Assembly (NCBI RefSeq): GCF_034652275.1
Contig: NZ_JAXIWG010000002.1
Coordinates: 248,001 to 312,000, forward strand
Length of the DNA stretch: 64,000 nt
From: Yoonia sp034652275
GTDB taxonomy: Bacteria > Pseudomonadota > Alphaproteobacteria > Rhodobacterales > Rhodobacteraceae
Reading direction: 5' to 3'
Part shown: one piece after another, positions 54,102 to 62,601 of the stretch
Position numbering within the stretch: the first letter of the stretch is position 1
How the letters are laid out: every line of letters starts with the position of its first letter
Notes under the pieces: model-generated
Seen by the model: the letters and a program-made list of their open reading frames with translations, nothing else
Told to the model about the DNA's origin: nothing
Databases searched by the model: none
Translations under genes and position numbers: made by a program

Positions 54102-55066
54102 TCGTCCAGCGCCACGTCACGGATCGCTGCGGCATCCTCGGGGGACAGCAGCAGAGCGGTTTCAGGGACGGTCAGCGTCTCGAACCCTGCGGGCAGGCCA
54201 CCCTCGGGTACCACAGCAGGATACATCCAGTTGGTCGTGGGGATGATGGACTGGAACGCATCGGACACCATAAAGGCCAGAAACTGGTCCGCAAGTTCCG
54301 GCTGGTCGGTGCCAGCGACCTTGGCCGCGACCTCGACCTGCATGTAATGCCCTTCGTCAAAAGCCCATGCGACCTTGCTGTCATCCTCTTCCGCGATCAG
54401 GTGATAGGCGGGCGAGGTGGTATAGGACAGGACGGCGTCGGCTTCGCCCTCAAGAAACAGCCCGTAAGCTTCGGACCAGCCGGGGGTGACGGTGACGATG
54501 TTATCCGCAAGATCGGCCCACAGCTCAGCGGCACTATCAGGATAGGCCGTCTTGACCCACATCAGCAGACCCAGACCGGGAGTGGATGACCGCGGGTCCT
54601 GAATGACGATCCGGATGTCGCTGTCGGCCAAGGCGCGCAGGGATGTCGGGGCAGCCTCACCCGCATTGCCGACAAAGGCGAAATAACCCCAGTCGAACGG
54701 CAGGAAATCGGGATCGTCCCACGTGATCGGCAGGTCAAGGGCGGCATCAACGCCATGCGGTGCGAACAGGCCCGTGGCGCGCGCAGCGGCGATCAGGTTG
54801 GTGTCGAGGCCCAGCACGATATCAGCCTCGGTCTGTGGCCCTTCCAACTGCAAACGTGCGAGCAGGGCAGCGCCGTCGCCCGTGCCAATAAACTGCAATT
54901 CGCAGCCGCAGGTTTCCTCGAAAGCGGCCTTGATCGCGGGGCCGGGGCCCCATTCGCTGACAAAACTGTCGTAGGTCATCACTTGCAGCACGGGGGTCTG
55001 CGCGACTGTGCCGCTGGCACAAAGCGCAAATCCCGCGACAAGTGGCAGATAAATGGATTTTTGCAT
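54077..55066 (-). CDS. thiB: Thiamine-binding periplasmic protein ThiB
   Basis: This 329-residue binding protein has the signal peptide MQKSIYLPLVAGFALCASGTVA. Family features are VMTYDSFVSEWGPGPAIKAA, LQFIGTGDGAALLARLQLEG and ADIVLGLDTNLI. The ATG at 55066 has GGAGGA four bases upstream. The long open frame to 55627 runs through the riboswitch and aroC and is not coding. It is the first gene of thiBPQ and is controlled by the TPP riboswitch. Confidence 0.93.
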   Translation of the reverse strand: MQKSIYLPLVAGFALCASGTVAQTPVLQVMTYDSFVSEWGPGPAIKAAFEETCGCELQFIGTGDGAALLARLQLEGPQTEADIVLGLDTNLIAAARATGLFAPHGVDAALDLPITWDDPDFLPFDWGYFAFVGNAGEAAPTSLRALADSDIRIVIQDPRSSTPGLGLLMWVKTAYPDSAAELWADLADNIVTVTPGWSEAYGLFLEGEADAVLSYTTSPAYHLIAEEDDSKVAWAFDEGHYMQVEVAAKVAGTDQPELADQFLAFMVSDAFQSIIPTTNWMYPAVVPEGGLPAGFETLTVPETALLLSPEDAAAIRDVALDEWRNALSQ

Positions 55067-55111
55067 TCTATCCTCCAAATGCATCGGGCGGATTGGGGGA
55101 TAGCGGAATTG

Positions 55112-55198
55112 CCATACCTTCCCTCCGCCGGTCCTAACCGGTTCAGGTTCAACGGGTCTGCTTGCGCATCTCAGCCAGTAAAGGCACCCCGAGGTGGG
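55112..55198 (-). promoter_or_regulatory. TPP riboswitch (THI element) upstream of thiBPQ
   Basis: The minus strand contains the conserved aptamer parts in order: CTCGGGGTGCC (near 55195), GGCTGAGA, ACCCGTTGAACCTGA, the CCGGTTAGGACCGG stem and GGAGGGAAG (near 55120). The thiB ribosome site lies about 40 bases beyond, so translation control by masking of the SD is likely. It reports thiamine diphosphate status. Confidence 0.95.
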
Positions 55199-55291
55199 GC
55201 GGAAGCTAGGGTGGAACAGGGCCGGGTGCAAGGGAAACCTCTTGAGCCTGTCCCCCCCGCCCGTTAGACCGTTGCCAAACAGGGGTTTGCC

Positions 55292-56401
55292 ATGTCCATC
55301 AACAGTTTCGGTCATTTGTTCCGGTTCACCACGTGGGGCGAAAGCCATGGGCCAGCCTTGGGTGCCACGGTCGATGGCTGCCCACCGGGTGTCCCGCTGG
55401 AACCTGCGATGATCCAGCAATGGCTGGACAAACGCCGCCCCGGTCTGAACAAGAACACCACCCAGCGGAATGAACCCGATGCGGTCGAAATCCTGTCGGG
55501 TGTTTACGAGGGGCGGACGACCGGCACCCCGATCCAGTTGATGATCCGCAACACCGACCAGCGGTCCAAAGATTACGGCGATATCCTGAACACGTTCCGC
55601 CCGGGTCATGCCGATATCACCTATCACCAGAAATACGGATTGCGCGATCCGCGCGGCGGCGGGCGGTCATCGGCGCGTGAAACCGCGTCGCGTGTCGCTG
55701 CTGGCGGTGTCGCGCGCGAGGCGATCAAGCTGATTGCGCCGAATGTGCAGATCAAAGGCTACATGACCCAGATGGGCACCAAACAAATCGACCGCGCGCG
55801 GATGGATTGGGATGAAATCGACCGCAACGATTTTTTCTGCCCCGATGCGCAGGCCGCAGCGGAATGGAACGACTATCTGACGTGGCTGCGCAAGGACGAT
55901 CATAACTCGGTCGGGGCGATCATCGAGGTGGTGGCGCGCGGTGTGCCTGCGGGCATCGGCGCGCCGGTTTATGCCAAGTTAGACACTGATCTGGCCGCTG
56001 CGATGATGTCGATCAACGCCGTCAAAGGTGTCGAAATCGGCGAAGGCATGGCCGCTGCCGCGCTGACAGGCCGCGATAACGCGGACGAGATTTTTATGGG
56101 GCCGAACGGGCCGGAATATTCATCCAATCATTCGGGCGGCATCCTTGGCGGGATCAGCACGGGGCAGGATATCGTCGTACGGTTCGCGGTGAAACCGACA
56201 TCGTCCATTCTGTCCCCGCGCAAGTCGATCATGATGGACGGCAGTCCGACCGAAGTCATCACCAAAGGCCGCCACGACCCCTGCGTCGGCATCCGCGCCG
56301 TGCCGGTGGGCGAGGCGATGATGGCCTGCGTGATCCTCGACCACCTGCTTTTAGATCGCGGTCAGACGGGCGGCGTGCGCGGTGTGATCGGCGCGGGCTG
56401 A
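55292..56401 (+). CDS. aroC: Chorismate synthase AroC
   Basis: AroC makes chorismate from EPSP in the shikimate pathway, using reduced FMN. The 369-residue protein starts with the family pattern FGHLFRFTTWGESHGPALGA. RNTDQRSKDYGD, the FMN-contact segment GGRSSARETASRVAAGGVA and GRHDPCVGIRAVPV near the end follow. Length is standard. It diverges from thiB and its 3' end overlaps the convergent EamA gene by 40 bp. Confidence 0.97.
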   Translation: MSINSFGHLFRFTTWGESHGPALGATVDGCPPGVPLEPAMIQQWLDKRRPGLNKNTTQRNEPDAVEILSGVYEGRTTGTPIQLMIRNTDQRSKDYGDILNTFRPGHADITYHQKYGLRDPRGGGRSSARETASRVAAGGVAREAIKLIAPNVQIKGYMTQMGTKQIDRARMDWDEIDRNDFFCPDAQAAAEWNDYLTWLRKDDHNSVGAIIEVVARGVPAGIGAPVYAKLDTDLAAAMMSINAVKGVEIGEGMAAAALTGRDNADEIFMGPNGPEYSSNHSGGILGGISTGQDIVVRFAVKPTSSILSPRKSIMMDGSPTEVITKGRHDPCVGIRAVPVGEAMMACVILDHLLLDRGQTGGVRGVIGAG

Positions 56402-57255
56402 CGCGACAACTGCACCGCCAGAATACCGGCGGCGATAATCACAACGCCCAGCACATCCAGCGGCCCGATCTTTTCGCCCAGTAGCACAGCCGCGACTGCC
56501 ACACCCAGAAACGGGTTGAGGAAGTGGAAGGTTGACGCCTTGACCGCGCCGATCCGGCCCACCAGCAGGAACCAGACCAGCGTCGCCGCCAGCCCCGGCA
56601 CCAGCACGGTGTAGATGAAGGCGACGATCAACTGCCAGTTCCATGTGACGACCAGCGTTTCCAGCGCCACGGCAGGAATGAACAGCAGCGCACTGCCGAC
56701 AAGCATCTGCAGCCCCACGATCATCAGCACATTGCCACCCGACGACGCCCCCAGAACCGCAAGCGTCGCGACCGTCAGGGACATCACGCCAATCACACAC
56801 AGGATCAGGCCGAACAAATCGATGCCGCCCTGCAGCCGTGCGCCCATGATAAGAACGACACCCAACAGCCCCGCCATCAGCCCGATGATCCCCAAAGGCC
56901 GGACCGTGTTGCCAAACACGACCCAGCCCACCAGCGCGACCAGCAGCGGCATGGTGGAGGCAATGATCGCCGCCAATGATGCGGGAATGGTCTGCATCGC
57001 CACGAAATTCAGGCCCAGATACAGGGCATTCTGGCACAGCCCGAAGATCAGCACGCCGGTCCATTGCCGCCGTGTGAGCCGCGCGGACTGGCCCAGCCAC
57101 CATGCGATGGCCACGCCGATCAGACCGGAAATCAGGAACCGCAGCGCCAGTGCCGACAAAGGCGGCGCATATTCGACGATGACCCGCGCCGAGGTAAAGG
57201 CCGAGGACCACATGAACGCGAAGGCAAGGCCCATCAGAACCGCTTTGATATCCAT
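56362..57255 (-). CDS. EamA-family DMT transporter
   Basis: This 297-residue inner-membrane protein has ten predicted helices in two EamA repeats (AFMWSSAFTSARVIVEYAPP at the start, and a second repeat from about residue 150). Such proteins usually export amino acids or metabolites. GAGGTG lies just before the ATG. It starts right after the HU-gene terminator. Substrate unknown. Confidence 0.85.
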   Translation of the reverse strand: MDIKAVLMGLAFAFMWSSAFTSARVIVEYAPPLSALALRFLISGLIGVAIAWWLGQSARLTRRQWTGVLIFGLCQNALYLGLNFVAMQTIPASLAAIIASTMPLLVALVGWVVFGNTVRPLGIIGLMAGLLGVVLIMGARLQGGIDLFGLILCVIGVMSLTVATLAVLGASSGGNVLMIVGLQMLVGSALLFIPAVALETLVVTWNWQLIVAFIYTVLVPGLAATLVWFLLVGRIGAVKASTFHFLNPFLGVAVAAVLLGEKIGPLDVLGVVIIAAGILAVQLSRQPAPITPRTPPV

Positions 57256-57267
57256 GTCACCTCACGC

Positions 57268-57297
57268 AAAAAGGGCCGCCTGTTCGGGCGACCCTTT
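57268..57297 (-). terminator. Intrinsic terminator of the HU gene
   Basis: Read on the minus strand, an 11-position stem (57287-57297 with 57270-57280, one mismatch) with a six-base loop is followed by TTTTTGCG. It lies 33 bases after the HU stop and directly before the EamA ribosome site. Confidence 0.8.
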
Positions 57298-57330
57298 CCT
57301 GATTTCGCATCCGGCACAAGGCCCGATAGC

Positions 57331-57621
57331 TTAGCCGTTGACGCTGTCTTTCAGCGCCTTTGCGATCGTCACTTTGACAACCTTGTCGGCTTCTTTCTTG
57401 ATCTGCTCGCCGGTGGCGGGGTTGCGCACCATCCGCTCTGGACGCTCGCGGCAATAGATCTTGCCAACGCCGGGCAGAGTGACGGCACCGCCGCCAGCCA
57501 CTTCGGATGTGATGATGCCGGTCACGGCATCCAGCGCTGCACCGGCAGCTTTTTTGTCCATGCCTGTCTGATCGGCAATTGCAGCAACCAGCTGCGCTTT
57601 GGTCATTGGTTTCGTCGCCAT
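57331..57621 (-). CDS. HU family DNA-binding protein
   Basis: This 96-residue nucleoid-associated protein begins MATKPMTKAQLVAAIADQTG, with the dimer helices followed by the DNA-arm segment (YCRERPERMVRNPATGEQIK) containing the RNP tip motif. It bends DNA non-specifically as a dimer. The ATG at 57621 is used, with GGGAG upstream; nine further in-frame codons are unlikely. The arm is longer in basic residues and the C-terminus more lysine-rich than in HU-alpha/beta of E. coli. It has its own promoter and terminator. Confidence 0.9.
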   Translation of the reverse strand: MATKPMTKAQLVAAIADQTGMDKKAAGAALDAVTGIITSEVAGGGAVTLPGVGKIYCRERPERMVRNPATGEQIKKEADKVVKVTIAKALKDSVNG

Positions 57622-57670
57622 TTTACTGGTCTCCCTCATTCGCCCCATCTGTAGGGCCTATTCCCCGCCC

Positions 57671-57700
57671 ATATAACGGTATGTTGTGGCACACCACAAC
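57671..57700 (-). promoter_or_regulatory. Predicted promoter of the HU gene with inverted repeat over the -35
   Basis: On the minus strand TTGTGG (plus 57694-57699) and TTATAT (57671-57676) are spaced by 17 bases. The -35 is one arm of a perfect inverted repeat, GTTGTGG-CACA-CCACAAC, at 57683-57700. A protein binding this palindrome would cover the -35 and half of the spacer. The regulator is unknown. Confidence 0.65.
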
Positions 57701-57754
57701 GAATAGCGGCTCCTGACAAGGCAAAAACGCACTTTTCCGCCGTTTTTTATGGGG

Positions 57755-59236
57755 TCAGAGAAAGGCTGTCTCCTCGAAACTGCGCAATTTGCGGCTGTGG
57801 ATGCGTTCCAGCGGCATTTCGCGCAGCAATTCCATGGCGCGGATACCGATCATCAGATGTGCTGCGACCTGTGTCTTATAGAATTCCGACGCCATGCCGG
57901 GGAGTTTCAACTCGCCATGCAGCGGTTTGTCGGACACGCAAAGGAGGGTGCCATAGGGGACGCGGAACCGGAAACCGTTGGCGGCGATGGTGGCGCTTTC
58001 CATGTCCAGCGCAATGGCGCGTGATTGCGACAGACGCTGCACCGGCCCTGCCTGTTCGCGCAATTCCCAGTTGCGGTTGTCGATGGTCGCCACGGTGCCA
58101 GTGCGCATGATGCGCTTGAGCTCATACCCTTCGAGCTGCGTCACATCGGCCACGGCGGTTTGCAGCGCGATCTGGATTTCGGCCAGCGCAGGGATCGGCA
58201 CCCAGACGGGCAAGTCGTCGTCCAGCACGTGATCTTCGCGCAGGTACGCATGGGCCAGCACAAAATCACCGAGGCGCTGCGAATTGCGCAGGCCTGCGCA
58301 ATGGCCAACCATCAGCCAGGCATGCGGGCGCAGCACGGCGATATGGTCGGTCGCGGTTTTCGCATTGGAGGGACCGACGCCGATATTGACCAGCGTGATC
58401 CCCGCACCCTTTGCCCGCTTGAGATGATAGGTCGGCATCTGGGGCAGCTTCGCAGGCACCGGCAGCGGGGCATCATGCGCCGTGATCTCGACATTGCCCG
58501 TGCTGACGAAACTCGTGTAGCCGCTGGCGGGATCGGCCAGCATCTTGCGGGCAAAAGCCTCGAATTCCTCGACATAGAACTGGTAGTTGGTGAACAGAAC
58601 GTGGTTCTGGAAATGCTCTGGTGCGGTGGCGGTGTAATGCGTCAGTCGTGCCAGCGAATAGTCGATCCGCTGCGCTGTAAACGGCGCCAAGGGGCGCGCC
58701 CCGTCGGGATAGGTGAAACCAGCCCCGTTCACGATGGCATCATGCGTCGTGCTCAGGTCCGGCACGTCGAAATTGTCGCGCAGGTTGAATTCCATCGACC
58801 CGTCCTGCGGCACCGTCACACCGGCATCGTTGGCCACCGCGAAATGCACGGGGATCACGGTATCGGACGTGCCGATCACCACGGGCACACCGTGGCTTTT
58901 CAGCAAAAGGTCGATCTGCTGTTCCAGATAGCTTTGGAACAGGTCAGGGCGCGTGACGGTCGTGGCATAGGTGCCGGGTTCGGCGACATGGCCAAAGGAC
59001 AAGCGGCTGTCGGTTTTGGAATGCACCGTCGTCGTCAGCCGGATTTCGGGATAGAAGGCGCGGAAACGCCCGTCAGGCTGGCCATCGCGCAGGGCGGCGA
59101 CGAAATTCTCGGACAGGAACCGCACGGAGGCGGTATAGAGTTCGTTCAGGCGCGCCACGGCCTTTTTCGGATCGGTAAAGGCCTTGGCCTGCGGCAGATC
59201 AGGTGTCCGGATGACAACCTTTTGCGGAGCGTTCAT
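57755..59236 (-). CDS. amn: AMP nucleosidase Amn
   Basis: Amn hydrolyses AMP to adenine and ribose-5-phosphate. The 493-residue protein has the N-terminal Amn domain (AVARLNELYTASVRFLSE...) and a C-terminal phosphorylase-like core with LVNIGVGPSNAKTATDHIAV near residue 283 and ALDMESATIAANGFRFRVPY near 425, where the catalytic acidic residues sit. Full length. The ATG overlaps the ade stop by 4 bp. Coupled to adenine deaminase, it feeds adenine into hypoxanthine. Confidence 0.95.
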   Translation of the reverse strand: MNAPQKVVIRTPDLPQAKAFTDPKKAVARLNELYTASVRFLSENFVAALRDGQPDGRFRAFYPEIRLTTTVHSKTDSRLSFGHVAEPGTYATTVTRPDLFQSYLEQQIDLLLKSHGVPVVIGTSDTVIPVHFAVANDAGVTVPQDGSMEFNLRDNFDVPDLSTTHDAIVNGAGFTYPDGARPLAPFTAQRIDYSLARLTHYTATAPEHFQNHVLFTNYQFYVEEFEAFARKMLADPASGYTSFVSTGNVEITAHDAPLPVPAKLPQMPTYHLKRAKGAGITLVNIGVGPSNAKTATDHIAVLRPHAWLMVGHCAGLRNSQRLGDFVLAHAYLREDHVLDDDLPVWVPIPALAEIQIALQTAVADVTQLEGYELKRIMRTGTVATIDNRNWELREQAGPVQRLSQSRAIALDMESATIAANGFRFRVPYGTLLCVSDKPLHGELKLPGMASEFYKTQVAAHLMIGIRAMELLREMPLERIHSRKLRSFEETAFL

Positions 59237-61029
59237 GTATTTTCCTCGAACAGATCGGTAATTTCGAATTTTGTCACATCGACCAAGCCCAGATCAGAAA
59301 TCCGCAACGCGGGTATGACAACAAGCGCCAGCAACGAATGCTGCATATAGGCATTGTTGAGCGTGCAACCGCAGGCGGCCATCGCGGCGACCATGGCATC
59401 GGCTTTAGCGGCGACTTCTGCCGCTGGACTATCGGACATGAGGCCCGCGATGGGCAGTTCCACCAGCGCCAGTTCGGCATCGTCTTTCCAGACGGTCACG
59501 CCGCCGCCGACCTCGCCTAACCGGTTCGCAGCCTTGGCCATCAACGCGCGGTCGGTGCCGACAACAATCATATGGTGGCTGTCATGCGCCACGGTCGACG
59601 CAATGGCCATCCGCCCGGTATAGCCGAAACCCGAGACAAAGCCGTTCACCACCTTGCCCGTCGCGCGGTGCCGTTCAACCAATGCGATCTGGTAGGTGTC
59701 GCCTTGCCCGCAGGCGACGCCATCGACAACAGGCAGTTCAGCGGACAACGCCTCGGTCGGGGCCTGATTTTCGACGACGCCGATCACCTTGGCGACGACG
59801 CTGTTGGCCCCTTTGGGCGCATGAACGGCGAAATCGGCGTGATCCAGCACCTTGCCCATCCGCACGGTCTGGCGCGCATCATCGGGCCAGTTGTAATGCG
59901 GGCAATCGACCGTGATCTTGCCGTTCAGCGCCACGGTCTTGCCGCGTGCGATCACATGCTCGATGGGCAGGGTGACAAGGTCAGATGTCAGGATCACATC
60001 GGCGCGGCGTCCGGGGGTGATCGACCCAAGTTCTCGTTCCAGCCCGAAATGGGTCGCGGTGTTGATCGTCGCCATTTGCAAGGCGATCAGCGGGTCGCAG
60101 CCGCAGGCGATGGCATGGCGCACGACGCGGTTCATATGGCCGTCGTTCACCAAGGTCCCTGAATGGCAATCATCCGTGCACAGGATGAAATTGCGCGGAT
60201 CCAACCCCTTTTGCGTCACCGCCGTGATCTGGCTTTCGACGTCATACCACGCCGACCCCAGCCGCATCATTGATCGCATCCCGTTGCGGGTGCGGGCCAA
60301 CGCGTCAGCCTCTGCCGTGCCTTCGTGGTCGTCAGCGGCGCCGCCTGCGACATAGGCGCTGAAGGCCACGCCTTTATCGGGGCTGGCATAATGGCCGCCC
60401 ACGGTCTTGCCTGCGCGCATCGTGGCGGCCATTTCGGCCAGCATCTGCGGATCGCCATTCACGACACCCGGAAAATTCATCATCTCGCCCAGACCGATGA
60501 TGCCGGGCCACGCCATCGCTTCGGCCACGTCATCGGCGCTGATCTCGAAACCCGTGGTTTCGAGACCGGGGGCGGAGGGCGCGCAGGACGGCATCTGGGT
60601 AAAGATGTTGACGGGCTGCATCAGTGCCTCGTCATGCATCATCCGCACGCCGCGCAGGCCAAGCACATTGGCAATCTCGTGCGGGTCGGTGAACATGGTC
60701 GTTGTGCCATGCGGGATCACGGCGGCTGCGAATTCAGCGGGGGTCAGCATGCCGCTTTCGATATGCATGTGACCATCGCAAAGGCCCGGGATCAGGTAAC
60801 GGCCAGCCGCCTCGATGATTTCAGTGTCAGGGCCGATGCAATGGCTGGCGTCAGGGCCGATATAGGCGAAACGTCCAGCGGCGATGGCGACCTGCCAGTC
60901 CAGCACCTCGCGCGTCTGGACATTGACCAGTTTGCCGCCACGAATGACGCAATCCGCAGGCATCCGCCCCGCAGCGACGGCCACCAATTGCGGAGCAACC
61001 TCCGCCCAAGATTTGATGTGATTTTCCAT
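59233..61029 (-). CDS. ade: Adenine deaminase
   Basis: This enzyme converts adenine to hypoxanthine and ammonia. The 598-residue amidohydrolase carries CVIRGGKLVNVQTREVLDW at the start, the metal motif DGHMHIESGMLTP near residue 90 and FILCTDDCHSGTLVNDGH near 285. The C-terminal region GGGVTVWKDDAELALVELPI is typical of the bacterial AdeC/YerA type. The ATG at 61029 is used; a GTG 15 bases upstream is a possible alternative. It forms an operon with amn. Confidence 0.93.
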   Translation of the reverse strand: MENHIKSWAEVAPQLVAVAAGRMPADCVIRGGKLVNVQTREVLDWQVAIAAGRFAYIGPDASHCIGPDTEIIEAAGRYLIPGLCDGHMHIESGMLTPAEFAAAVIPHGTTTMFTDPHEIANVLGLRGVRMMHDEALMQPVNIFTQMPSCAPSAPGLETTGFEISADDVAEAMAWPGIIGLGEMMNFPGVVNGDPQMLAEMAATMRAGKTVGGHYASPDKGVAFSAYVAGGAADDHEGTAEADALARTRNGMRSMMRLGSAWYDVESQITAVTQKGLDPRNFILCTDDCHSGTLVNDGHMNRVVRHAIACGCDPLIALQMATINTATHFGLERELGSITPGRRADVILTSDLVTLPIEHVIARGKTVALNGKITVDCPHYNWPDDARQTVRMGKVLDHADFAVHAPKGANSVVAKVIGVVENQAPTEALSAELPVVDGVACGQGDTYQIALVERHRATGKVVNGFVSGFGYTGRMAIASTVAHDSHHMIVVGTDRALMAKAANRLGEVGGGVTVWKDDAELALVELPIAGLMSDSPAAEVAAKADAMVAAMAACGCTLNNAYMQHSLLALVVIPALRISDLGLVDVTKFEITDLFEENT

Positions 61030-61069
61030 CCCCAAAATTGACACCGATTCCGGCGGTGTTCAAGGGGGG

Positions 61070-61549
61070 TCAGATCGCGCTGAGGTCGAGCGGCTTTTCG
61101 TTGGGATTAAGCCGCACCATCGCGATGCTAAGCGCGGTCGCGATCGTCACCCAAAGCAGATAGGGCACGAAGGCCAGACCCGCCCAGAAATCCAGCTGGA
61201 AATGCGTGATCGTGCAGCCCAGCACGGCCAGCCAGAGCCCCGCGATGATCGGCAGCGATCCTTTCAGGCGACGCAGGCCGAAGAATACCGGCGTCCACAG
61301 CGCGTTAAACGCGATCTGGATCGCCCAGAACGCCATCGCATAGGCGTTGCCATCGATGACGGCCACGCGCGCGCCTGCGAAAGAGATCAGCAGATAGATC
61401 GAGGTCCATGCGACCGGAAAAGCCCAGTCAGGCGGCACCCATGTCGGCTTGTTCAGGCTTTTGTACCACGCGCCTGTCGGAAACATCGCACCCGTCGATC
61501 CGGCGGCGAAAGTCGCAGCCAGAAACAGGAAGAACAGAAGATAGTCCAT
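61070..61549 (-). CDS. tspO: Tryptophan-rich sensory protein TspO
   Basis: This 159-residue outer-membrane protein of the TspO/MBR family has five helices and the conserved WYKSLNKPTWVPPDWAFPVAW segment. In Rhodobacter, TspO lowers expression of photosynthesis genes under oxygen and binds porphyrins. It follows crtB by 29 bases on the same strand, its usual place in the photosynthesis cluster. The genes downstream (ade-amn) are unrelated to pigment synthesis, where Rhodobacter has crtC. Confidence 0.93.
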   Translation of the reverse strand: MDYLLFFLFLAATFAAGSTGAMFPTGAWYKSLNKPTWVPPDWAFPVAWTSIYLLISFAGARVAVIDGNAYAMAFWAIQIAFNALWTPVFFGLRRLKGSLPIIAGLWLAVLGCTITHFQLDFWAGLAFVPYLLWVTIATALSIAMVRLNPNEKPLDLSAI

Positions 61550-61578
61550 CAGGGGCCCTTTCGCGGTACCCCCGATAC

Positions 61579-62601
61579 CTAGGCGCGATGGCCGGTGTTT
61601 CCAACCCCTGCTTCGCGGTTGCGCAAATCGGCCAGCACATCAAGCACGGCGAGGGACCGGCTTTGGCTGGGTTTGGACCGACTTACGGCATCGACAAGAA
61701 AGGCCACCTCGTCCAAAGGACGCGCGTAAATGATGGGCGACTTTGGCGTTACAACTGACCACGCCGTGCGCAGCGCGGATTGCCCGACCCAGCCCATTTT
61801 CTGCGCCACGGACGTCCGCGCGCGCATCGTGATGCTGTCATAGCCGTTCTGCCGGACCTGTCTGCCGATGCCCGCATAGATCAGCCGCGCGGCCCAGATA
61901 CCGGTGCGCGCCTTGACGGGCAGGGTATTGATGCCGGATTCGGACCGCAGATAAAGCCTGTCCGCCTCGGCCAGCAACCGTTTGACCATGCCGCGCAAAG
62001 CCGTGTCGGGCAGCGGGTCGCGGGTAAAGTTCAGCGGGTCGATGTCCGCCTCGGCCAGCCAATCGAGCGGCAGATAGATCCGGCCCATCCGCGCATCTTC
62101 GCCCACATCGCGCGCGATATTGGTCAGCTGCATCGCGACACCCAGATCGCAGGCGCGGGCCAGCGCATCGGGGTCGCGCACCCGCATCAGCACGCACATC
62201 ATCGCACCCACGGCACTGGCCACACGCGCGGAATAGGCGCGCACACCGGACAAGCTGTCATAGCGGTATTCGGCTGCGTCCCATGCCAGCCCTTCCAGCA
62301 AGGCATCGGGCAAGGCGCGCGGCATGTCGAATTCTTCGATAATCGCGGCAAAGGCGCGGTCTTCGGGTGCGTTGCGCGGGCGGCCGGCATAGGCAAGGTC
62401 CAGCCGTTCCTGCAACCGCAGCACGGCACCGGCCTGCTGGGTGCCTTCGTCGACCTCGTCATCGGCCAGACGGCAAAAGGCATAAAGCGCCAGCGCGGGA
62501 TCGCGGACCGAGGAGGGCAGCAGGCGCGAGGCCGCGTGAAACGACAACGACCCGTGGCGGATCGCGTTTTCGCAATGCGCCAGATCGTCGGGCCGGATCA
62601 T
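61579..62601 (-). CDS. crtB: Phytoene synthase CrtB
   Basis: CrtB joins two geranylgeranyl diphosphates into phytoene, the first committed carotenoid step. The 340-residue protein has the first aspartate-rich motif RLADDEVDEGT near residue 45, YCRLADDE-type surroundings, and the second motif NIARDVGEDARMGRIYLP near 160. Its start overlaps the crtI stop by 4 bp. The crtI-crtB-tspO order is as in Rhodobacter. Confidence 0.96.
   Translation of the reverse strand: MIRPDDLAHCENAIRHGSLSFHAASRLLPSSVRDPALALYAFCRLADDEVDEGTQQAGAVLRLQERLDLAYAGRPRNAPEDRAFAAIIEEFDMPRALPDALLEGLAWDAAEYRYDSLSGVRAYSARVASAVGAMMCVLMRVRDPDALARACDLGVAMQLTNIARDVGEDARMGRIYLPLDWLAEADIDPLNFTRDPLPDTALRGMVKRLLAEADRLYLRSESGINTLPVKARTGIWAARLIYAGIGRQVRQNGYDSITMRARTSVAQKMGWVGQSALRTAWSVVTPKSPIIYARPLDEVAFLVDAVSRSKPSQSRSLAVLDVLADLRNREAGVGNTGHRA

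Noticed and set aside
55067..55627. N-terminal extension of thiB of about 187 codons
   Set aside because: It crosses the TPP riboswitch and the start of aroC, and a good signal peptide with GGAGGA begins at 55066.
57723..57747. AAAAACG...CGTTTTT repeat after amn as a terminator
   Set aside because: The stem is mostly A-T, the loop is long and no separate T-tract follows, so it could not be supported.
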